From CAZOHC01 sp964579845 (GTDB taxonomy: Bacteria; Patescibacteriota; Microgenomatia; Levybacterales; UBA12049): DNA of 29,877 bases. The position numbers and the translations under genes were made by a program. Location: contig CAZOHC010000010.1 in assembly GCA_964579845.1 (NCBI GenBank), positions 1-29,877 of the forward strand, written 5' to 3'. The notes beneath the pieces are model-generated. The model had not been told where the DNA came from. It was given only the letters and a program-made list of their open reading frames with translations, and made no database searches. Positions 23,077 through 29,877 of the stretch are shown here, one piece after another (position 1 is the stretch's first letter; the number at the start of each line of letters is the position of its first letter).

Positions 23077-24152
23077 TTAAAAGTAGAGTTCCGGCTGTGC
23101 TGTTACTTCCTGCCAGGGGGTTATGGTTTGATGATAAGATGCAGCTGCAGCGATCATCGCGGCATTATCAGTGCATAAGGATTTCGGTGGAACAGATATT
23201 TTTGTTGTTAGTCCTTGGCTAGTAGACCTTTGTCTGAGAACAGTTTGCAGTTTCATATTCGCAGCGACACCACCTCCGAGAAGAATACTTTTGACACTGT
23301 ATTGCTCTGCAGCTTTGAGTGTTTTACGGACGATGACGTCGATAATTGCTTCTTCAACTGATGCACAAAGATCATACAATATCTTGTCATGAGATTCTTC
23401 AGCTTGATGCTTCAGCACAGCAGTTTGGATGTCTTCATTTCTCTTTATCAAATGTAAGACGGCTGTCTTCAGTCCTGAAAAACTGAAATCATAGTCGCCT
23501 GACCCGATCATCGGGCGGGGAAGTGCGAAAGCATCAGGATCACCTTTTTCAGCAAGTCGGGAGATAATCGGACCTGCGGGGTAGGAGAATCCGAGGAGAC
23601 GACCGATTTTATCAAACGCTTCACCTGCTGCATCATCGCGTGTTCCGCCGATCACGGAAAGATCTCTATGATCTTTCATCATAACGATGTCAGTATGTCC
23701 TCCTGAGACGACGAGTGCAAGTGCAGGGAATATCCGGTCTTTCGTCATCGTTCTTTGGCTCTGAGCATCATGCCGGATCCAGTTCGCGTAGATATGCCCG
23801 TAGAGGTGATTCACCGGGATAAGTGGCTTTTTGTAGAGATATGATAGGGTTTTGGCAGTTTCGACTCCGACCAAAAGNNNNNNNNNNGTCCCGGTCCATG
23901 CGTGACTGCGATACGGTCCACCTGGTCAATCGTCACATCCGCATCAGCTAACGCTTGTTGTATCACGGGGAGAATATACTTCACCTGCTCACGAGCTGCA
24001 ATCTCAGGAATAATTCCACCTGTTTCCGCGTGTAGTGAAAGAGAGGTTGCGATGGAGTCGGAGAGCAGTTCTACCGGAGTATTTTCATCGTACGTCTTTA
24101 TAACAGCTGCTCCGGTCTCATCGCAGCTGGTTTCAATCCCGAGTATCAACAT
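23077..24152 (-). CDS. tsaD: tRNA threonylcarbamoyltransferase TsaD, interrupted by an assembly gap
   Basis: The N-terminal part (LILGIETSCDETGAA, HAETGGIIPEIAAREQ, VTHGPG) and C-terminal part (LLVGVETAKTLSYL, NHLYGHIYANW with the two metal-binding His, LVVSGGHTDIV, GEAFDK, GGGVAANMKL, CTDNAAMIA) together make one full TsaD of about 358 aa. Ten Ns at 23878-23887 lie between them and put them in different frames. TsaD adds threonylcarbamoyl to A37 of ANN-reading tRNAs, with TsaB and TsaE, which are not in the window. It starts 9 bases after DUF192 and looks like the last gene of that operon. Confidence 0.95.
23878..23887. other. Assembly gap of 10 Ns
   Basis: Lies in the tsaD sequence coding for the conserved GPGLxGSLLVG loop. 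Frame arithmetic says the true gap is 11 bases (or differs by a multiple of three). Confidence 0.95.
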
Positions 24153-24161
24153 AATACGTTT

Positions 24162-24647
24162 CTATTCCAACTCTATCTGAAGTGTACTGCCTACTTCAAT
24201 ACCGAGCTCAGCTGCTTTCCCGGCATTTACTTCCAGTACCTTGTCTGAGGGGGAAGTTGGCTTGAAAACCGCCAGCGGTGCTGTGTTTGATTCAGGTGGC
24301 TGAACGTTCGCATAGAGTGTCGTAACAGTCGTGTCATTGATAAAGATGATATCAATCGGAAACTGCATCTCCTTCATCCAAAACGAAGGATACCCCGGTT
24401 CTTCGAAAACAAAAAGCATTCCCTGGTCATCAGGTAATGATTTCTTCTGTGACAGACCGGTTTCCTGTTTTTCCGGTGTGTCTGCGACTTCAACACGAAT
24501 CGTCTGGTCATTAATCGTAACTGATCCTGTCGGGCGATTGAAGAGTGAGCCCAGGAACGGACTGAGGTTTAAAAATCCCCAGACACCGATAATAATGACG
24601 AGAATAATCCCGACGATAATTGCGATTTTGTTCGTATTCATATTCAT
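24162..24647 (-). CDS. DUF192 family protein, membrane-anchored
   Basis: 161 aa. Residues about 8-30 are a membrane anchor and 43-160 the DUF192 domain: VEVADTPEKQETGLSQKKSLP, GMLFVFEEPGYPSFWMKEMQ and PIDIIFIND, ending GKAAELGIEVGS. The family is widespread and small; its role is not established. The ATG overlaps the stop of the nucleotidyltransferase gene (ATGA), so translation is coupled. Confidence 0.9.
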   Translation of the reverse strand: MNMNTNKIAIIVGIILVIIIGVWGFLNLSPFLGSLFNRPTGSVTINDQTIRVEVADTPEKQETGLSQKKSLPDDQGMLFVFEEPGYPSFWMKEMQFPIDIIFINDTTVTTLYANVQPPESNTAPLAVFKPTSPSDKVLEVNAGKAAELGIEVGSTLQIELE

Positions 24648-25123
24648 ACAATAATCTGTTCCGCCAGTTTTGACGTGGCAAATGCTGGCACCCTGTCGAT
24701 AACATCCACAACACGTGCGCCTGTCAGCTGCGCTTGGCGAAGTTTGTGTTTTCTTCCGGGATCGCCTTTTGTAGTTGCGATTATAGCAGGTTTTATCGTG
24801 AGCACAACTGTATCATAGTCAGCATCGGACATCTCAGAGGGAAGGTGAACAATATAGTCAACAGTCGGCAGTGCCGCGAGAATCGAAGCACGGATATCTT
24901 GTTTATGGACAGGGCGCTTCTCACCTTTACGCTTTTTAATCGATGTATCACTTTCAAGGAGGACCAGCAGGCAATCTCCACGTTCTTTCGCTCGTTGCAG
25001 AAAGTCTATATGTCCGCGGTGAAGGATATCAAAACACCCCCCCACCAGGACAATCTGCTTTTGTTCTCGATGCAGTTTTTTAACGACATCGTCAAGCTGT
25101 GTAGCGGAAAGTATTTTATTCAT
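24644..25123 (-). CDS. RfaE2-like (HldE C-terminal type) cytidylyl/adenylyltransferase
   Basis: 159 aa from the ATG at 25123 (MNKILSATQL); a TTG at 25165 would add 14 residues not typical of the family. The nucleotidyltransferase signature is GGCFDILHRGHIDFLQRAK (HxGH, H35 and H38), then ESDTSIKKRKGEKRP and R in DIRASILAALPTVDYIV. Relatives activate heptose-, glycerol- or other sugar-phosphates for surface polymers. It lies 72 bases after VanW and overlaps DUF192. Confidence 0.85.
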   Translation of the reverse strand: MNKILSATQLDDVVKKLHREQKQIVLVGGCFDILHRGHIDFLQRAKERGDCLLVLLESDTSIKKRKGEKRPVHKQDIRASILAALPTVDYIVHLPSEMSDADYDTVVLTIKPAIIATTKGDPGRKHKLRQAQLTGARVVDVIDRVPAFATSKLAEQIIV

Positions 25124-25195
25124 AATGGTACATGCAAATTCTCTGAATGCACTGTCTGCAGGCAAGATTTTCTGTGAGGTGGTACGCTGGTATTC

Positions 25196-26647
25196 TCAGC
25201 CTTCTTTTGTTCCTTTCAGGAATACTGCCTGCCATGGGCGATAACGTGAGGTGAACGTATCATCGATTATGACCTTTCCGTCTTTTTCGACTTTGTAGGT
25301 GAAGTACACATGCGCACCAGGGGCAGCAAAGTCAATCTGTTTGATCTGGTCTTTCGGCAGTTCGGGATCATCCTGGTACAACGGTTCAGGCGCAGGAGCT
25401 GTCGAGACGGTGACCGGCTGTCCGATTGTAGCCTCACGTCCGTCTTTGGTTCCATAGAGTCTGAATGTAAGTGCCTGATTCGCCTCATCGATCACTGTCT
25501 GAATGAGAATATGGTGTTTGGTATCATTTTTAAACTTGAAATCAATGTTGGGTGTGTAGATCGCAGCATCGATTCCCGGTGCTGAATCCTGCTCATAGTA
25601 GCTGACTCGGTATGCGTGCTGATTCCGTTCGACAATCGGCATCCCTGCATTCAAAGCAGCCCTGAACATCGTCGTTGATACCTGGCAGACACCACCGCCG
25701 TCACCCAAAATAGTTCTGCCTCCTGAGATAATATATGCTTGCTTATACCCTGTAAGAGCTGAGACGTCTCCGATTGTTTTGTTGAACGAGAAAACTTCAC
25801 CGGGCGGAATCAGTGTGCCGTTAATCCTGTTCGCTGCCAATGTCAAATTGAATACTCGATTTGCGATCGATCCACGGTAGTGAGACGTTCCTTCAGCAAG
25901 AAGTTCTGTAATGCCCAGGTCATTCACATTATCTGTGCTAATTTTCGGCTCAGTTATGAGGATGGGAAGCTGCAAGGTAATTGTTTGTACACGTTGCTCA
26001 GAAAGGAGTGACGGCAGTCTGTCTTTGAGTGATTGATACAACTTCGGCATATCAACCTCCTCACCGTTTTTTGATGGCTTAAATTCAGTCACCTTATTAT
26101 TCTCGACAGTGAATACTGCATCAATGGGTTTTTTATACACCTGCTTACTGATAGGCAGGAGTGCAGTCTCAAGTTCACGATCGTTCACATGATACGTCGG
26201 GGTTAAATTCAATCCCTGAAAATACGCGAGGAAAATAAAATGGAGATTGGCAAAAAAGTTGTCGCTTCTTCCGATGCTATATGCTTGGTCAGCAAGCATA
26301 GACGCATCATAGCCCATGCCGAGATCTTCTGCTGACATAGTAGCGATGGCGTCTTTATAGGTAAAGTAAAATGTTGTCTCTGCAATAGTATCGTTTTTAT
26401 TCACGAAGTAGTCTTCGACCTCTTGTTTTGTTTTTGCACTGAAATCAACGTTCTGGATCGTAATGCCCGGAAACACCGTATCTTTATAGGTATTGCGGTA
26501 ATAAATAAAAAGAAAACTGGCAAAGAAAAAAAGTCCGAGGAAACCTCCAAGGAAAAACCAAAAGGAGCCTCTTAACATTGATTTTACAAAAGTTGAGTTG
26601 GGGGTCGGGATTTTGATCATACCTGCGATTGCTTCTGATTTCCTCAT
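25196..26647 (-). CDS. VanW family envelope protein with PG-binding-4 domain
   Basis: 483 aa. A membrane helix is at about 28-50, with the rest outside. Residues about 60-230 resemble the PG_binding_4 domain (FPGITIQNVDFSAKTKQEVEDYF). The VanW domain is at about 255-395 (NRVFNLTLAANRINGTLIPPGEVFSFN, GGGVCQVSTTMFRAALNAGMPIVERNQHAYRVSYYE, DAAIYTP). A beta-rich tail follows. VanW proteins are linked to peptidoglycan, but the reaction is not known. The start overlaps a promoter shared with the solute-binding protein; TATAAT is only 3 bases from the ATG, so the ATG nine codons later (MIKIPTPN) is possible. Confidence 0.92.
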   Translation of the reverse strand: MRKSEAIAGMIKIPTPNSTFVKSMLRGSFWFFLGGFLGLFFFASFLFIYYRNTYKDTVFPGITIQNVDFSAKTKQEVEDYFVNKNDTIAETTFYFTYKDAIATMSAEDLGMGYDASMLADQAYSIGRSDNFFANLHFIFLAYFQGLNLTPTYHVNDRELETALLPISKQVYKKPIDAVFTVENNKVTEFKPSKNGEEVDMPKLYQSLKDRLPSLLSEQRVQTITLQLPILITEPKISTDNVNDLGITELLAEGTSHYRGSIANRVFNLTLAANRINGTLIPPGEVFSFNKTIGDVSALTGYKQAYIISGGRTILGDGGGVCQVSTTMFRAALNAGMPIVERNQHAYRVSYYEQDSAPGIDAAIYTPNIDFKFKNDTKHHILIQTVIDEANQALTFRLYGTKDGREATIGQPVTVSTAPAPEPLYQDDPELPKDQIKQIDFAAPGAHVYFTYKVEKDGKVIIDDTFTSRYRPWQAVFLKGTKEG

Positions 26648-26675
26648 CGTATTATACTATAAATGACCATCTATT
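26648..26675. promoter_or_regulatory. Divergent promoter, VanW and solute-binding protein
   Basis: A palindromic core reads TATACT (26653-26658) or TATAAA on the plus strand and TATAGT/TATAAT on the minus strand. Only 28 bases separate the two start codons, so both -10 elements overlap. Confidence 0.6.
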
Positions 26676-28211
26676 ATGGATACCAATAACCCTACAACTC
26701 CACAAGCAACATCGACCGAGATTTTCAGTGCTCCGGAACAGCCCGGAGCGCCACCTCCTCCTGCTCAACCTCCTGTGACACCACCACCACCTCCGGGAGG
26801 CGCTGTTCCGCCCGGTAGCCCTCCGGTGAACCAGACAGCAATCCAGCCGCCTGTTCCGCCTCAGTTTCCGATTTTTTCCGGAAAAAAGAAGATACTCTTT
26901 ATCATTTTGGGGGTTATTATTCTGGTACTCATAATTCTCCTTGCTGTGCGAATGCTGTCTGCCTCATCAAATGATGAAGAAAAAGCTGAGTTGACGTATT
27001 GGGGGATTTATGAAGATCCGAAAGTCATGCAGGTACTTATCGATGAGTTTCAGCGAGAAAATCCGCATATCACGGTAAATTTTGTTCAGCAGGATCCTGA
27101 ACAGTATCGTGACCGTTTAATGACCAGAATCAGAAACGGTAACGGACCTGATATCTTCAGATACCATAACGGCTGGGTTCCGATGCTTACCGGTGTGCTG
27201 CTTCCGCTTTCAGCTGATGCAGTCAGTCCGGAGGATTTTGAGAAGTCGTACTATAAAGTTATACGGGATGATCTGGTCTATAACGGCGGTATTCTCGGTA
27301 TCCCACTCGTAATTGATACGCTCGCGATGTTTACGAATGATCAGATGTTAGCAACGCAGCGGCTCAAGCCCCCGGTTGAGTGGAATGAGTTTATCTCTGC
27401 AACCGCTGACCTCACGACCAGAGTCGAGACCGGTGATAACAAAGGAGAGATTACGACTGCCGGAACAGCACTCGGAACGTATGATAACATCACGCATGCT
27501 TCGGATATCATTTCACTGTTCATGGTACAAAACGGCGTCAATCTCTATGACATTACTGCCGCGACCAGCGAGAAAGAATTGAATGGATGCAACTATAAAG
27601 CCTGTGAAGCGCTGAGTTTCTATACGATCTTTGCAAAAGGTGACGGTAACATTCAGAAAGTCTGGGACGGGACCATGGATAACTCCGTCGTTTCATTTGC
27701 AAACGGGAGAGTAGGCATGTACTTCGGCTATTCTTGGGATATTTTTACGATTAAAAGCATTAATCCGAATCTTCAGTTTTCGATTCACCCGGTCCCGAAC
27801 CTTCAGGGACAGAAAAAAGCAATTGCCAGCTACTGGGTTGAGGGGGTATCGAATAAGACACTCTATCCTGAAGCTTCCATGAAGTTTATGAAGTTTCTCC
27901 ATCAAAAAGAGACACAGCAGATGTACTATACGGAAAAAGCAAAAGTACTGCAGTACGGCAGACCGTATGCTCGGGTTGATCTGGGAGAAACACTGAAAGA
28001 TGATCCACTCCTGTATCCGTTTGTACAACAGGCATCGTATGCGGTCTCCACACCTTTTGTCTCTGACACGCAGGATAATGGACTCAATGCAATCATGAAC
28101 GGTTATCTGAAAAACGCCGTTTTGGAAATCTCGGGCAATACGTCAGAGAAAACTGCGGTTGAGACATTGAATCAAGGCGTTATTCAAACCATGCAACGAT
28201 ATGTCCGCTGA
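26676..28211 (+). CDS. Membrane-anchored extracellular solute-binding protein (family 1)
   Basis: 511 aa. Residues 1-68 are Pro-rich and cytoplasmic (runs of PPPP), 73-95 a membrane helix, and the rest a family 1 sugar-binding fold: LTYWGIYEDPKVMQVLIDEFQRENPHI, NGNGPDIFRYHNGW, GILGIPLVIDTLAMFTNDQML, WNEFISATADLT, FANGRVGMYFGYSW and a C-terminal QASYAVSTPF. Unlike usual lipoprotein binders there is no lipobox. No permease or ATPase gene is nearby. Sugar import or sensing is inferred. Its end overlaps the next gene by 11 bases. Confidence 0.9.
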   Translation: MDTNNPTTPQATSTEIFSAPEQPGAPPPPAQPPVTPPPPPGGAVPPGSPPVNQTAIQPPVPPQFPIFSGKKKILFIILGVIILVLIILLAVRMLSASSNDEEKAELTYWGIYEDPKVMQVLIDEFQRENPHITVNFVQQDPEQYRDRLMTRIRNGNGPDIFRYHNGWVPMLTGVLLPLSADAVSPEDFEKSYYKVIRDDLVYNGGILGIPLVIDTLAMFTNDQMLATQRLKPPVEWNEFISATADLTTRVETGDNKGEITTAGTALGTYDNITHASDIISLFMVQNGVNLYDITAATSEKELNGCNYKACEALSFYTIFAKGDGNIQKVWDGTMDNSVVSFANGRVGMYFGYSWDIFTIKSINPNLQFSIHPVPNLQGQKKAIASYWVEGVSNKTLYPEASMKFMKFLHQKETQQMYYTEKAKVLQYGRPYARVDLGETLKDDPLLYPFVQQASYAVSTPFVSDTQDNGLNAIMNGYLKNAVLEISGNTSEKTAVETLNQGVIQTMQRYVR

Positions 28212-29148
28212 AGAACGTGCCGTTATAGCACCGTTAGTGTACAGTGCTCTTTTTTCATTTCCACTTACGCTTCATGAAGTTGCGAGGTATTGTCACGGGA
28301 AAATAAGTGTGGGTGAGTGTCAGCGAATCCTTTTGTCGCTTGCTCCTGAGGTCCAGCAAAAAGACGGCTACTTTTTCCTGAAAGGAAACGAGCAGTTTGT
28401 CTCCCTTCGGAAAAACGGGACTGTATATGCTGAGCGAAAGTACCAGGCGGCATTGCGTATCGTCAGTCTTTTTCGTCATATTCCGTCAGTAAAGTTTATC
28501 GGTCTTAGCGGTACAGTTGCGAACGGCAGTGCGAAGAAATCTGATGATGTCGATCTCTTTATCATCACACAGCAAAACACATTATTCACGACACGATCTA
28601 TCATGCTCTTCATGCTTCAGCTGCTCGGGAAACGACGGAGGAGGCTGGACCCTGTCGGGCAAGATACTGTCTGCCTGAATATGTTTCTTGATGATACTGT
28701 CCTACAATTTTCCTCTGACAGACAAGATCTGTATACCGCGCGGGAAATAACGCAGATGACTCCGCTTTATGACCGCGACAATACGCAGCGCGATTTCTGG
28801 CGGCAAAATAACTGGCTTGTGTCCCACCTGCCGAATGCCTTACCGAGGAAAGCAGTATATGAAAAACAATCCGGAGCAGGAGGTTTTTCAGTGATACTCC
28901 TACGTCTTTTTTACAATCCGGTTATCGAATCTCTCCTACGGTGGTATCAGATGCGGCGAATTATTAAACATACAACAAGTGAAACAGTCAGAACCGGATT
29001 TTTGGCATTCCATACCCATGATTACCACCGAAAAACACTGCAACGATTTACGGCGAATATGATACGATATGAGGCTAAAAAAACGATGAAAATCCTATCC
29101 AATGACACTGTTGACAAAGGTCAAAATATCTTCTATACTGCCTATTGA
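28201..29148 (+). CDS. Nucleotidyltransferase (pol beta superfamily)-like protein
   Basis: 315 aa. The front is a winged-helix-like segment (VYSALFSFPLTLHEVARYC), followed by FIGLSGTVANGSAKKSDDVDLFIIT (about 100-125), the GS...DxD metal site of minimal nucleotidyltransferases. Later conserved-looking parts are LDPVGQDTVCLNMF and a basic C-terminal region with a possible amphipathic helix. The substrate is unknown. The start lies in the last codons of the solute-binding gene, so the two are coupled. The greA promoter lies inside its end. Confidence 0.8.
   Translation: MSAEERAVIAPLVYSALFSFPLTLHEVARYCHGKISVGECQRILLSLAPEVQQKDGYFFLKGNEQFVSLRKNGTVYAERKYQAALRIVSLFRHIPSVKFIGLSGTVANGSAKKSDDVDLFIITQQNTLFTTRSIMLFMLQLLGKRRRRLDPVGQDTVCLNMFLDDTVLQFSSDRQDLYTAREITQMTPLYDRDNTQRDFWRQNNWLVSHLPNALPRKAVYEKQSGAGGFSVILLRLFYNPVIESLLRWYQMRRIIKHTTSETVRTGFLAFHTHDYHRKTLQRFTANMIRYEAKKTMKILSNDTVDKGQNIFYTAY
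29111..29139 (+). promoter_or_regulatory. greA promoter, near-consensus
   Basis: TTGACA (29111-29116), 17 bases, TATACT (29134-29139): the best promoter match in the window, inside the 3' end of the nucleotidyltransferase gene. Confidence 0.8.
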
Positions 29149-29154
29149 TTAACA

Positions 29155-29197
29155 CCCCTTCGTCGAAAAAATATACGTCGTGCGGGGAATTTTTTTT
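29155..29197 (+). terminator. Terminator-like hairpin in the greA leader
   Basis: CCCC (29155-29158) with GGGG (29184-29187) and CGTCG with CGTCG (one T-T mismatch) around a loop of ten A/T bases, then eight T (29190-29197). It ends 9 bases before the greA ATG and about 50 bases after the predicted start of transcription. Confidence 0.55.
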
Positions 29198-29206
29198 AGA
29201 AAATAT

Positions 29207-29668
29207 ATGAATAATAAAAAAATTTATTTAACAAAAGAAGGACTCGAAGAGCTAAAAAAAGAACATGCAGAGTTAAATACCGTGAGACGTCCTGAGGTCG
29301 TGAAACGACTCTCAGAAGCTCGAGACCAGGGGGATCTCTCAGAAAATGCTGAGTATCATGCAGCGCGTGAAGAGCTGGCGTTTATCGACGGAAGAATTGA
29401 TGAACTTGAAGAAATACTGAAACAAGTTGAGATTATCGGTGAGGTGAAAACCGATAATGTTGCCCTTGGTTCGAAGGTGACGCTGCAAGTAAACGGAAAA
29501 GATGAAGTCTACTCAGTTGTCGGAGAATGGGAAGCTGATCCGAAAGAACGAAAAATTTCTCATGAGTCACCACTCGGGAAAGCACTGTTAGGTAAAAGAA
29601 TCGGTGAAACCGTTGAAGTCGAAGCACCGGCCGGAAAAATAACCTATACTGTTCTATCTCTAAACTAA
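29207..29668 (+). CDS. greA: Transcription elongation factor GreA
   Basis: 153 aa from the ATG at 29207, matching GreA length (about 158); an upstream ATG at 29180 would start inside the leader hairpin. The N-terminal coiled coil has YLTKEGLEELKKEHAEL, RPEVVKRLSEARDQGDLSENAEYHAAREE (the acidic tip DLSENAEY that reaches the polymerase active site). The C-terminal FKBP-like domain has SKVTLQV, ISHESPLGKALLGKRIGE and ITYTVLSL. It rescues backtracked RNA polymerase. Confidence 0.97.
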   Translation: MNNKKIYLTKEGLEELKKEHAELNTVRRPEVVKRLSEARDQGDLSENAEYHAAREELAFIDGRIDELEEILKQVEIIGEVKTDNVALGSKVTLQVNGKDEVYSVVGEWEADPKERKISHESPLGKALLGKRIGETVEVEAPAGKITYTVLSLN

Positions 29669-29764
29669 CTATGCATAGATCATTCGTAATCACGTCAGTT
29701 AAGAAGCGTCCTCTCACTGAGGGGATTGTTTTCGTGGTGTAAAAAATTTTAACTAACAGTGAAC

Positions 29765-29789
29765 AACCCCTCTATGGAGGGGTTTTTTT
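29765..29789 (+). terminator. Intrinsic terminator after greA
   Basis: Stem AACCCCTC / GAGGGGTT with loop TATG, then T to 29789. A weaker CCTC/GAGG hairpin lies at about 29709-29722. Confidence 0.88.
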
Positions 29790-29801
29790 GTGGAGAAAAA
29801 C

Positions 29802-29877
29802 ATGAGAATTGAAGGATCACCATTTAACGGTTGGTTTACCAGTTTTGGCGGGCAGTCAAATGACAGTGTAGTAGGTG
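29802..29877 (+). CDS. Partial open frame at the window edge, unknown
   Basis: MRIEGSPFNGWFTSFGGQSN... stays open for 25 codons to the edge. GGAG lies 6 bases before the ATG, just past the terminator. Too short to identify. Confidence 0.4.
   Translation, partial: MRIEGSPFNGWFTSFGGQSNDSVVG

Noticed and set aside
17..29877. Alternative genetic code (TGA as glycine), as in some CPR lineages.
   Set aside because: Genes such as xseA and the solute-binding protein end sensibly at TGA at the family's expected length, and no in-frame TGA interrupts recognised genes.

Overview
The window looks like one scaffold segment from a Patescibacteria / Candidate Phyla Radiation (CPR) genome, plausibly of Microgenomates type. 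That placement is inference. It rests on short intergenic gaps, many small membrane proteins of unknown function, membrane-anchored (not lipoprotein) surface proteins, a YgjP/zincin/DUF192/VanW/RmuC gene mix typical of CPR genomes, and a tRNA without an encoded CCA end. Genes close cleanly on TGA, including overlapping pairs, so TGA reads as a stop here. The run of 10 Ns inside tsaD marks an assembled, probably metagenomic, scaffold.

Layout. 1-2.9 kb (minus strand) is an AT-richer, accessory-looking block: a DUF2075-type nuclease domain broken by an in-frame stop, an HNH endonuclease with an SRA-like front domain, a 67-aa protein, a Pro/Thr-rich DUF3761 surface protein and a MazG-like pyrophosphohydrolase. 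2.9-5.1 kb has xseB/xseA and two overlapping small membrane proteins. 5.4-12.3 kb has two zinc metallopeptidases, an orphan histidine kinase, a CPBP protease, a VIT1/CCC1 transporter, a beta-lactamase-like serine hydrolase, a Lys-rich protein, an FAD/NAD reductase and a small membrane protein. 12.3-16.8 kb is a plus-strand core block: tRNA-Pro(GGG), recA, recX, rny, HU and rnpB. 16.9-23 kb has a small membrane protein, a UvrD-type helicase fused to a Fe-S nuclease, a 48-aa/480-aa pair of unknown function, and rmuC. 23-26.6 kb (minus strand) is VanW, a RfaE2-like nucleotidyltransferase, DUF192 and tsaD. 26.7-29.7 kb (plus strand) is a solute-binding protein, a pol-beta-type nucleotidyltransferase and greA. 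A truncated open frame reaches the window edge.

How genes work together. DNA recombination and repair dominates (recA, recX, xseAB, the UvrD-nuclease, rmuC). RNA metabolism (rny, rnpB, tsaD, greA, tRNA-Pro) and cell envelope functions (VanW, solute-binding protein, CPBP, serine hydrolase, DUF3761) make up most of the rest.

The least ordinary material is between genes. There are four copies of an imperfect palindromic TCAGA/TCTGA-rich repeat, two of them bracketing the VIT1 gene. There is a 130-base hairpin-forming repeat with a second half-copy, several shorter dispersed repeats, and heptamer tandem arrays. Many genes carry a TATAAT-like hexamer only 6-12 bases before the start codon and no Shine-Dalgarno sequence, which points to widespread leaderless transcription. 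A few genes instead have strong Shine-Dalgarno sites or terminator-like hairpins in their leaders (greA, the Lys-rich gene, the small membrane pair).
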